Assembly (NCBI RefSeq): GCF_002760665.1
Contig: NZ_PDOB01000019.1
Span: 1 to 64,000 of the forward strand
Direction of reading: 5' to 3'
DNA from: Massilia psychrophila
Lineage (GTDB): Bacteria > Pseudomonadota > Gammaproteobacteria > Burkholderiales > Burkholderiaceae_D
DNA: 64,000 nt
Below, in pieces: positions 8,863 through 16,486 of the stretch (positions are counted from its first letter, which is position 1; every line of letters begins with the position of its first letter). The translations under genes were made by a program, and so were the position numbers. A model generated the notes under the pieces. That model had not been told where the DNA came from. It was given only the letters and a program-made list of their open reading frames with translations, and made no database searches.

Positions 8863-10410
8863 TTATTTGAGTTCAAAGCCGCGCGCGCTGTCGGACGACA
8901 ACGCCGCCGGCGCAGCAGCGCGGGTGGACGCGGCGCGGCCTTCAAGCCGGCCGCCCAGCAACAGTTCGGCGCGGCTCGGCGGCACCACGCCATCGGTCGG
9001 CAGCGTGTAGTTCGGCGGCAGCGGCTTGACCAGGTGGGCGGTGATCACGAACACCAGCTCGGTGCGGTCCTGCTGGTAATCGGCGCTGCGAAACAGCGCG
9101 CCGAGGATTGGCACCTCGCCCAGCAGCGGCAGGCCCTTCAGGCTGGCGCTCATATTATTTTTGATCAGCCCACCGATAGCGAAACTCTGGCCGTCGTACA
9201 GCTGGACCGTGGTGCTGGCGCGCCGGCTGGTGATCAGCGGCAGAATTGCGGTGCCCGGCAGGCCGGCCGCGGTGAAACCGACGCCTTCGCGCGACAATTC
9301 CGACACCTCGGGCGCGACGCGCAGGTTGATGCGACCGCCGGCCAGCACGGTCGGGGTAAAACGCAGGCCGACGCCAAATTCCTTTTCTTCGAGCGTGACC
9401 TTGTTATTATCCTGCGCCACCGGAATGAAGATCTTGCCGCCTGCCAGGAACGACCCTTCCTGGCCGCTGATCGCCATCACGTTCGGCTCTGCCAGGATAC
9501 GCACCAGGCCATCCTGCTTCTGCGCTTCGAGCGTGAACTGGTTACCGTTCGACTTGCGGGCGTCGAACAAGCCACCGGCACTGCCGGTCAGGAAATTCGA
9601 CAGCAAGGTGGTAGCCCAGCTCCCCGACGCGTACTTCAGCGTCGCGCCCGCTTCAAGCTTTTCAAGCAGGGTTTTCGACACCTCGGCGATCTTGACCTCG
9701 AGCATCACCTGCTGCGGCGCGCTTACGTTGAGCATATTGATCACCCGCACCGCGCTGGCTTGCCCACCACCCGGCATGGCGGCGGCGGCGGCGCCTGCAG
9801 GCGTCGATGCCTCGGTCTTGCCGACGGCGTTGAGCGGCTGCAGCGGCCGCCGGACAAACGCAGCGGCCAATTCGCCGGCGCGCGCCGCGGTTGAGGCGTC
9901 GGCCACCGTCCCGGTCAGCACCAGCGAATCGGCGGCGGCCATCACGTGGATGTCTTTCTCGTCCGGCAGCAGCGCCGCCAGACTGGCCTGGAACGCGCTG
10001 GCGTCCATCGTGACAACGATGTCAACGATGCTGCAGGCGCCACTTTTCCCCTGGATAATCATGTTGGTGCTGCCAACATCAATGCCGGCGATATACAAGG
10101 TGTCGGGCGCGACCAGCATTGCCTGCACGACGCCCGGATTGCCGACGCTGCGGTGACGCAGCGGCTCGGGCAGGCGCATCATCGCCGACTTGCCAAGTTG
10201 TAGGCTAAGATTGCCGGGCCTGGCGCCCTCGCCGCTGCACTGCGGACCGACTTCGCCGCGCAGTGCCACCGGCGGCGTAGCGGGCGCGGAATTCTTGGCC
10301 GGCGCGGCGGCAAAGGCCATGCCGGCCGTTACCGCGAGGGTGACGCTACCGAGCACGCGGCGGGTGCGGATCAACCGTTGCTGTCTGACGCATCTGTCCA
10401 TTGCGTTCAT
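8863..10410 (-). CDS. cpaC: Tad outer-membrane secretin CpaC/RcpA
   Basis: Encodes up to 515 aa. A signal peptide (LGSVTLAVTAGMAFAAAPA) precedes the N-terminal pilus and secretin domain (about 60-130, RVIVNP-like region). A BON-like domain (MAAADSLVLTGTVADAS, about 150-195) follows. The secretin channel domain spans about 220-470 (QQVMLEVKIAEVSKTLLEKL, VGLRFTPTVLAGGRINLRVA, SFAIGGLIKNN, LPLLGEVPILGALFRS). It forms the outer-membrane pore for the Flp pilus. A second ATG at 10401 has a better-placed AGGA and may be the true start. It is followed closely by the small lipoprotein. Confidence 0.93.
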   Translation of the reverse strand: MNAMDRCVRQQRLIRTRRVLGSVTLAVTAGMAFAAAPAKNSAPATPPVALRGEVGPQCSGEGARPGNLSLQLGKSAMMRLPEPLRHRSVGNPGVVQAMLVAPDTLYIAGIDVGSTNMIIQGKSGACSIVDIVVTMDASAFQASLAALLPDEKDIHVMAAADSLVLTGTVADASTAARAGELAAAFVRRPLQPLNAVGKTEASTPAGAAAAAMPGGGQASAVRVINMLNVSAPQQVMLEVKIAEVSKTLLEKLEAGATLKYASGSWATTLLSNFLTGSAGGLFDARKSNGNQFTLEAQKQDGLVRILAEPNVMAISGQEGSFLAGGKIFIPVAQDNNKVTLEEKEFGVGLRFTPTVLAGGRINLRVAPEVSELSREGVGFTAAGLPGTAILPLITSRRASTTVQLYDGQSFAIGGLIKNNMSASLKGLPLLGEVPILGALFRSADYQQDRTELVFVITAHLVKPLPPNYTLPTDGVVPPSRAELLLGGRLEGRAASTRAAAPAALSSDSARGFELK

Positions 10411-10434
10411 CCTGAAGAAAGAGACGATTGAAAA

Positions 10435-11283
10435 TCAAAAACACTCTTGCGACATAATTACGCCGTTCAGCACCCCGACGCAGTCGCGCTTGACCAGCGC
10501 TGCCTTTTGCAACATCGGCTTGGCCGGCGCCGGCTTGGCAACCGCTAACACTGGCTTTGGCGGCGGCTCCTCGGCTTCATTGAGCAGCGTGCGCTTGGTC
10601 GCGCCGTCGGTCTTGGCGTCGAGCGGATCGACCTGGTTACGCAGTGCCAGCGACAAGGTGCCCACGCTCCTGGCCAGATCGAGGTTTTCGGCCTGCGCTG
10701 GCGTCACTTCCAGGGTGACGGCGTTGACCACGCGTGGCTTGGTGTCGTCGCGGCTGACTTCCTGGGCTACGGCCAGGACCAAGATGCGTTCGAGCACGAT
10801 TTTCGCGATATTCTTCGGCTGGCCGCCACGGTCGCCCGACAGTATCTCTAGCTGGGTGCTGACGATGACGTCGACATAATTACCAGGCAGGGCAAACCCG
10901 GCCACCCCGATAACGTCGTTGACGCGCACCGTGATGGCGCGCTTGCCTTCAGTGATCACGGCCGACAGCCCGCCCGAAGCGCCCATTGGCGCCAGCTTCG
11001 CTTCGGTAACCGGATCGCCAACCTGGATGCTGCTCTTGAGCACCCGTCCAACGATCGTCTTTGGATCGCCGGCCGTGCCGGGCGGCTTGTTACCGATCGG
11101 CCAGTCAGACAGCTTGAGCATGTCCGGCGTGATGCGCTGGCCAAGGTTGACGTCGCTGGCAGCGACGACAATGCGGTCGACCGAGGCGGCAGACTGGCGT
11201 AGCAGCCGCGAGGCCAGCAAAACGGCAGCAAGTCCGAACACGATGGCGACCGCCATCACCATGATTGCACGTTTGTTTTTCAT
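10435..11283 (-). CDS. cpaB: Tad pilus assembly protein CpaB/RcpC
   Basis: Encodes 282 aa. I start it at MKNKRAIMVMAVAIVFGLAA because this ATG overlaps the stop of the upstream ATPase gene (TAATG), and the protein begins with one membrane anchor (residues 6-26). An SAF domain follows (VDRIVVAASDVNLGQRITPD), then the RcpC/CpaB domain (KRAITVRVNDVIGVAGFALP and YVDVIVST). The C-terminal tail is Pro/Ala/Lys-rich. CpaB is a periplasmic partner of the secretin. The longer in-frame extension upstream lies within the ATPase gene and is not needed. Confidence 0.9.
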   Translation of the reverse strand: MKNKRAIMVMAVAIVFGLAAVLLASRLLRQSAASVDRIVVAASDVNLGQRITPDMLKLSDWPIGNKPPGTAGDPKTIVGRVLKSSIQVGDPVTEAKLAPMGASGGLSAVITEGKRAITVRVNDVIGVAGFALPGNYVDVIVSTQLEILSGDRGGQPKNIAKIVLERILVLAVAQEVSRDDTKPRVVNAVTLEVTPAQAENLDLARSVGTLSLALRNQVDPLDAKTDGATKRTLLNEAEEPPPKPVLAVAKPAPAKPMLQKAALVKRDCVGVLNGVIMSQECF

Positions 11284-12695
11284 TATCTCTCTCCAAACAG
11301 GACCATGGCATGGGCCGGCGCGGCCGCACGGGGCTGGGCAATTACTGGCGCGCTGCATGCAAACATGCTGCCCCAGGCCTGCTCCAGCGCGGGAACCGTC
11401 AGGCGCGGCGGGGTTCCGGCGAAGCTGGCAAAATCGACCACCCGGCCAAGCAGCTCGCGCGGGTAGCTCGCCAGCAGCGGCCGCGCCGCTGGAGCGTGCA
11501 GATGGTGCAGCAGGTAGTCGGCGGCGTCTTCGTCGTACGGCACCCGCAGTACGACGCACTGGCGGCGCAGCAGCGCGCGGTAGCCTGCCTCGCTCATCGG
11601 GCCAAGATGGATCTTGTAGCCGATCCGGCGCAGCAGCGGCTCGTCGAGCACCGCCTGCGGCGCCAGGTTGGTAGCAAATACCAGAGTAACGTCGAACGGC
11701 ACAGTCTCGGCATGCCCGCCCTGCAAAGTCAGCACGTCGGTGCCGTAGTCGAGCGGGCCGATGAAGCGGTTCAGCAATTCGGCCGCAGGCACCCGCTGGC
11801 GGCCAAGATCGTCGACGACAAGCAAGCCGCCGCTGGCCTGGAAATGCGGCGGCGCGTGATAGATACCGTTGGCCGCGTCAAAGCGGAAGTCGAGCATCTC
11901 GCGCGTCAGTTCGGCGCCCACCTGCACCACCGGGCGCTGGCACACCGCCCAGCGCATGTCGTTGCGGCGCTCGTCGAACTGGCGCGCTTGCGGCGGCGGC
12001 GGGGCCTGATGCAGCAGCGGGTCGTAAAACTGGACAATCTGCTGGTCGACCAAAATCGCGTGCGGCACCACGACAACACCTTGCAACAGCCGCCCTAGCT
12101 TGCGCGCCAGTGCCGACTTGCCGCTGCCGGACGGGCCATGCAGCAGCATCGCGCGACCGGAATGCAGCGCTGCGCCAAGCTGGTCGCGCAGGCTGCCGTC
12201 GATGCCGTCGTCGGCCAGCGCGGCGCCAAGTTCGGCCGGGCTGATGTGGCCGCCATCGGCACGGCGCACCGAGTCGCGCGCCAGCACGGCCCGAAAGGCA
12301 TCGAGCGTCACCGGCGCCGGGCCGATGTAGCGGCACTGCGCCAAGCAGGCCGCCGCATGCGCCTTGCCGGCGTCGGTCAAATTATATTGAACATCAATGT
12401 CCGTTTCGCCGCGCCAGGCCACTTCCACCAGTTGCTCGCTGAGCATCAGCTGAAGCGCCTCGCGCAGCACGCTCATGGACAGACGCAGCTTGCCGGCCAA
12501 TACCGGCAGGTGTGCCTTGCCCAGTGCGTGAATCGCCTTGGCCAGCAGCGCCAGCACTAGCTGCCGGTCAAGTCCGGTTTCGCGGATCGACTTCGGTTGC
12601 GGCGGGACAATTGCGGTGACGTCTGGCTCGGGCGGCGCGGCGCGGGCAGGCGCGAGATGCGACTCCGCGGCGATGGTTGGTGCTGCCTCAAGCAT
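11283..12695 (-). CDS. AAA-type ATPase of the Tad locus with N-terminal winged-helix region
   Basis: Encodes 470 aa. The chosen start (MLEAAPTIAAESHLAPARAA) has a strong GAAGGAG seven bases upstream; an earlier ATG at 12767 lacks this. Residues about 60-140 resemble a winged-helix domain (LPVLAGKLRLSMSVLREALQ). An AAA core follows: Walker A LLHGPSGSGKSALARKLGRL, Walker B GGLLVVDDLG, and an Asn sensor in TLVFATNLAPQ. Such ATPases recur between cpaA and cpaB in Burkholderiales Tad loci but are not part of the classical Tad set. The role is unknown; regulation or remodelling of pilus components is inferred from position. Confidence 0.8.
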   Translation of the reverse strand: MLEAAPTIAAESHLAPARAAPPEPDVTAIVPPQPKSIRETGLDRQLVLALLAKAIHALGKAHLPVLAGKLRLSMSVLREALQLMLSEQLVEVAWRGETDIDVQYNLTDAGKAHAAACLAQCRYIGPAPVTLDAFRAVLARDSVRRADGGHISPAELGAALADDGIDGSLRDQLGAALHSGRAMLLHGPSGSGKSALARKLGRLLQGVVVVPHAILVDQQIVQFYDPLLHQAPPPPQARQFDERRNDMRWAVCQRPVVQVGAELTREMLDFRFDAANGIYHAPPHFQASGGLLVVDDLGRQRVPAAELLNRFIGPLDYGTDVLTLQGGHAETVPFDVTLVFATNLAPQAVLDEPLLRRIGYKIHLGPMSEAGYRALLRRQCVVLRVPYDEDAADYLLHHLHAPAARPLLASYPRELLGRVVDFASFAGTPPRLTVPALEQAWGSMFACSAPVIAQPRAAAPAHAMVLFGER

Positions 12696-12815
12696 GGAAT
12701 GCTCCTTCAGGTTTGACTTTTTTTGACGCCGGATATTTCCAGAAATCATTGAGTCGATTGTATCCATCAGGCATTTATTCTTTTTGACTTACAGCAAGGA
12801 TGAACCGGTCGTCCT

Positions 12816-13349
12816 TCAGCCGTGGCGCTGCACCAGCAATAGTAAAGTGCCGCTGGCGATGGCAAGTCCGTAGGGGATCGAGCCGACACTGGGCGCCGGC
12901 ATCGGCTCGGGCGCTAATGGCACGCCGGCCAGCCGCATCCAGATCGATCGCAGCAGATGGCTGACGTTGGCGGTGGCGGTGCCCAAGCGGCCCTGGGCCA
13001 CCACCACGACCAACGCCATCACGCCGCCAGCGCAAACCGACAGAACGGCCAACTGCAATACCTCCATCGGCGTAATGAAAAAACCGGTGGCGGCCATCAA
13101 TTTGACGTCGCCGGCGGCCATGCCGCGCACGCAGTACAGCGGCAGGAACACCAGCAAGCCGGTGGCGGCGCCGGCAAGGGCGCGCAGCAGGCTGTCGGCA
13201 GGGAAATTCGAGAATAAATGGAGGGTCACGGCTCCGAGCATACCGGCCAACAGCAGGGTATTCGGAATGCGCCGCGACAGCAGGTCGTTCGTGGCGGCTA
13301 ATACAACCATCAACATCAGCAGCAAGTCGAGACAGAGAGGAATTGGCAT
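12816..13349 (-). CDS. cpaA: Prepilin peptidase CpaA/TadV
   Basis: Encodes 177 aa, a small integral-membrane aspartic peptidase (A24 family, type IV prepilin peptidase) without the N-terminal methylase domain, as expected for TadV/CpaA. The first catalytic Asp is in LAATNDLLSRRIPN. The second is in the GxGDxK-type motif MAAGDVKLMAATG. About five hydrophobic helices are visible. It should cleave the Flp prepilin encoded just upstream. The start at MPIPLCLDLL places the first helix at the N-terminus; an upstream in-frame Met adds 14 polar residues. Confidence 0.9.
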   Translation of the reverse strand: MPIPLCLDLLLMLMVVLAATNDLLSRRIPNTLLLAGMLGAVTLHLFSNFPADSLLRALAGAATGLLVFLPLYCVRGMAAGDVKLMAATGFFITPMEVLQLAVLSVCAGGVMALVVVVAQGRLGTATANVSHLLRSIWMRLAGVPLAPEPMPAPSVGSIPYGLAIASGTLLLLVQRHG

Positions 13350-13410
13350 GATGTCACTTTCAAGGGAAATGCTATCCGGACGGGGCCCCATCCGGAAAGC
13401 TCAACGGCTG

Positions 13411-13590
13411 TTAGGCAGGGGACATCGCGGTTCGCACTGTGTTAAAGGTGGTATTGAGCTGGTCACCCAAGAACCCCACGGCGCCCGCGATGGCGACGCC
13501 CACCAGAGCGGCGATCAGACCATATTCGATTGCGGTAACACCGTTTTCGTCAGCGATGAAGGCTTTGACTGCGGATGCGATTTTGCTCAT
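13411..13590 (-). CDS. flp: Flp-type pilin (major Tad pilin)
   Basis: Encodes 59 aa. The leader MSKIASAVKAFIADENG is followed by the Flp core VTAIEYGLIAALVGVAI. Cleavage is expected after Gly17, leaving the invariant Glu at position 5 of the mature protein and the adjacent Tyr. The rest is a hydrophobic helix and a short tail ending in TAMSPA. A GGAG ribosome binding site lies before the ATG. It is the first gene of the Tad operon, and the prepilin peptidase follows 61 bases later. The ATG ends a 364-base spacer that probably carries the operon promoter. Confidence 0.95.
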   Translation of the reverse strand: MSKIASAVKAFIADENGVTAIEYGLIAALVGVAIAGAVGFLGDQLNTTFNTVRTAMSPA

Positions 13591-13954
13591 GATTAACTCC
13601 GTGTGATGGTTGAAAAAACAAACCTGGCGAATTAACTGACCTCAACTTACTTTTCGTGGAAAACTAAATTTTTCTGTCCTTCACTACCTGCGCCAGTGAA
13701 ATCACTATAAGGTTTGATTCCAATGTGTGAGTTGATTACACGCAAGCTTTCTTTTCGGCATTATCAACGGTGTATTGTGTGTTGCGCCAGCGCGTCTCCG
13801 GTGCCGGTTTTGGCGGCGCGATGTCGTGGCGCACAAGGCCGGCATGTCGACCCGGCCAGAAAAAAGATTTCCGTCAGTACGATATGTTGCCTACAGCCCA
13901 AAAACAAACTATCCTGCATGCCTTTGCTGATTCGATCACTCTTCCTGAGACGAC
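13591..13954. promoter_or_regulatory. Divergent intergenic region between flp and the GGDEF gene
   Basis: This 364-base spacer separates the start of the Tad operon (leftward) from the diguanylate cyclase gene (rightward) and must hold promoters for both. It is AT-richer than its surroundings near 13640-13760. A GGAG sequence serves flp. I could not assign convincing -35/-10 or -24/-12 elements. Short reading frames on the plus strand here do not look like proteins. Confidence 0.45.
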
Positions 13955-14989
13955 ATGGATTCCCTTCTGAAACACATGGTGGACATGACCGGCCACCGCG
14001 ATCACACGATGCTCGATATTTCGGTGATTTCAGCGGTGCAGGAATTGGCCGGCGCTGCGCAGACGCGCGTGTTCAGCATCGCCACCGTGCGCGGTCAGCA
14101 GTTCATCCGTTCGCGCGCGATCATTAACAGCGGCAGCCCGGCGCGCATGGAAGCGCATTCAGACCACCACGGCGCCAGCGCGCCGATTCTCGTCTGTTCC
14201 GAATTGAAAGCATGCCTGGCGCGGCACGACACGCTTGCCGAGCGCATCGGCGCCGACGGCGCACGCACGCTATGGCTGCCGATCTGGATCGGCGACAAGG
14301 CCGACACCTGCCTCGAGATCGTCCATCCGATCCCGTTCAGCAGCGACACCTTGCACGTCATCAAAGGCATCGTCAGCGTCTACCGCAACTTCCAGAATCT
14401 GCTCGACTACAGCGAACGCGATTCGCTTACCGGCTTGCTCAACCGCAAGACCTTCGACGACCAGCTCGCCAAGATGCTGCAAGCCGCATCACACGCGGAC
14501 ATGCCGCTGGCGCAAGAGCGGCGGCACCCGGTTTCCACCGAAAAGCAATGGCTGGCGGTGATCGACGTCGACCATTTCAAGCTGGTCAATGACAAGTTCG
14601 GCCACCTGTACGGCGACGAAGTGCTGATCCTCATCGCCAACCTGCTGCAATCGTCTTTTCGCGCGCAGGACCGCGTGTTCCGCTTCGGCGGCGAGGAGTT
14701 TGTCGTACTGTTGCGCTCGACCAGTCTGGACAACGCGCGCCGCATCATCGAGCGCTTCCGCAGCAACGTCGCTAAGTATGACTTCCCGCAAGTGGGCAAT
14801 GTCACCGTCAGTGTCGGCTTCGTCAGCATCTGCGTCAGCGATGCGCCGGTGGCGATCCTCGGGCACGCCGACCAGGCGCTGTACTACGCCAAGTCGCACG
14901 GACGCAACCAGACCTGCCACTATGACGAACTGGTTAGTAGCGGTCTGCTGGCAACGGTGGCGTCGAACGACACGGCGGAGTTTTTCTAA
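13955..14989 (+). CDS. Diguanylate cyclase (GGDEF)
   Basis: Encodes 344 aa. The N-terminal sensor-like region (1-165, starting MDSLLKHMVDMTGHRDHTML) is GAF-like and has no membrane segment. The GGDEF domain runs from RDSLTGLLNRKTFDD to about residue 325. The active-site motif is RFGGEEFVVLLR (GGEEF variant, active in known enzymes), with the metal-binding Asp in AVIDVDHFKLVNDKFGH. It should make cyclic di-GMP from two GTP in the cytoplasm. There is no clear RxxD inhibitory site five residues before GGEEF (the stretch is QDRVFRFGGEEF). It converges with an HD-GYP gene, a natural synthesis/degradation pair next to a pilus operon. Confidence 0.92.
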   Translation: MDSLLKHMVDMTGHRDHTMLDISVISAVQELAGAAQTRVFSIATVRGQQFIRSRAIINSGSPARMEAHSDHHGASAPILVCSELKACLARHDTLAERIGADGARTLWLPIWIGDKADTCLEIVHPIPFSSDTLHVIKGIVSVYRNFQNLLDYSERDSLTGLLNRKTFDDQLAKMLQAASHADMPLAQERRHPVSTEKQWLAVIDVDHFKLVNDKFGHLYGDEVLILIANLLQSSFRAQDRVFRFGGEEFVVLLRSTSLDNARRIIERFRSNVAKYDFPQVGNVTVSVGFVSICVSDAPVAILGHADQALYYAKSHGRNQTCHYDELVSSGLLATVASNDTAEFF

Positions 14990-15004
14990 GCAAATCCGGG
15001 TTTT

Positions 15005-16225
15005 TCAAACCAGGCTGATAAACCTCATCGGATCGACTTTCCACTTGGCGGGCGCTTCGTGGCTAACGATCTTGTCGCCACCGCCAAAACCGACGGCGCG
15101 CGACAAATCCACCGTTTGCGGCTGGATGTACACATTGGTCTTGGTGTTAAAAAACACGTTGACCTTCGGCGCCAGCAGGTTGGTCGGATGCGGCTCAATG
15201 ACCACTGCCAGCCGTCCGGAGCCGAGCATGACCATGGTGCCGACCGGATAAATACCGACGCAGCGCATGAACTCCTGCACATATTGCGGATTGAAGTGGA
15301 ATTTGCTCCACTCGTAAATCTTGCGCAGCGCTTCGGCCGCCGATATCCCTTTGTGATAGCAGCGGTCGGCGGTGATGGCGTCGTAGACGTCGACGATCGC
15401 CGCCATCTGCGCCAGTTCGCTGATCGCGCCCTCACCCTGCTTGTCCGGATAACCGCTGCCGTCGCGCCGCTCGTGGTGGTGTAAGGTGATGTCAAGCGGG
15501 ATCGGGCCGATCCCGGGCGTTTTGACCAGGATGTCGTAACCATCGCGCGGATGGCGCCGGACGATGGCAAATTCTTGTTCCGTCAGCGCGCCCGGCTTGT
15601 TTAGGACCTTGTTGGGCACCAGCGCCTTGCCGGTGTCGTGCAGCAGCCCGCCCAGCCCGGCCTGGTAAGTCGTCTCGGCCCCGAGCCCGCGTGCCCGGCA
15701 GAACGCCACCAGCAAGGTGCACACGCTGACCGAATGTAGAAAGGTGTAGTCGTCGGCGGTCTTGACGCGCAACAGGCTCGTCAATGCGCCGGGATTGCGC
15801 AGGATCGATTCGGTGATGCTCTCGACCATCGGCGAGACCTGGTCGAGCTCGATCGCCTTGCCGAGCCGCGCGTCCTGCATCACAGTGCGCACCAGCCCGG
15901 CGGCCTGGTGCCGGATCGCCGCCGCCCGCCGCAGCTCCTCGCCCAGCGACACGCGGGTGACGAGCACCGGTTTGGCGGCGATCACCGTCAGCTCGGCCTC
16001 GGTCCGCGCCCGCGCCTCGTCCACCGTCGGCGCGTCGCGCACGTCGAGCCCGCGCGCGCTGTCGATCACCACGTCGTGGATGCCGGCGTCGCGGATCTTG
16101 CCGATCTCCGACTCGCATCTGAGCACGAAGCGGTTGCGCACGAACGGATGGGTCATCCAGTCACAGCTGAGGTCATGGATGTACATGCCCACTTTTAACT
16201 GCGATGCGTCAATTTTTTTTAACAT
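15005..16225 (-). CDS. HD-GYP cyclic-di-GMP phosphodiesterase with DUF3391 domain
   Basis: Encodes 406 aa. The N-terminal DUF3391-type region (1-130) starts MLKKIDASQLKVGMYIHDLS. The HD-GYP domain (about 140-330) has the HD pair in GLGGLLHDTGKALVPNKVLN, further metal-ligand His residues in RRHPRDGYDIL and LHHHERRDGSGYPD, and the downstream AAIVDVYDAITADR block. All motifs expected of an active c-di-GMP (or cGAMP) phosphodiesterase are present. The protein has no membrane segment. The gene converges with the GGDEF gene, the two stops being 15 bases apart. Confidence 0.92.
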   Translation of the reverse strand: MLKKIDASQLKVGMYIHDLSCDWMTHPFVRNRFVLRCESEIGKIRDAGIHDVVIDSARGLDVRDAPTVDEARARTEAELTVIAAKPVLVTRVSLGEELRRAAAIRHQAAGLVRTVMQDARLGKAIELDQVSPMVESITESILRNPGALTSLLRVKTADDYTFLHSVSVCTLLVAFCRARGLGAETTYQAGLGGLLHDTGKALVPNKVLNKPGALTEQEFAIVRRHPRDGYDILVKTPGIGPIPLDITLHHHERRDGSGYPDKQGEGAISELAQMAAIVDVYDAITADRCYHKGISAAEALRKIYEWSKFHFNPQYVQEFMRCVGIYPVGTMVMLGSGRLAVVIEPHPTNLLAPKVNVFFNTKTNVYIQPQTVDLSRAVGFGGGDKIVSHEAPAKWKVDPMRFISLV

Positions 16226-16486
16226 TGAAGGGTCCGCCTAAGTGGCAAAGCGCACGCTGGCGCGGCACCGTCCAAGTATACCGATTTAGTTGCCATTGGG
16301 GAATAATGTTTTAAGAAGAAAATTTGCAAATTTACAATAATAGCATTGCTACACGGCCGCAAGCGCGCTCGGCCAGAGTAAAATAGCTGGCTGTCGCAAA
16401 CCGCGACACGCTGACCTGCCACCCACGCGCCTACCCGGCATGCATGGCGGCGGGCACTATTCCGATCACCATTTTGGAGCCTCACC

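Noticed and set aside
13714-14127. Plus-strand frame overlapping the flp/GGDEF spacer
   Set aside because: It runs into the GGDEF gene in another frame and its residues do not resemble a protein.
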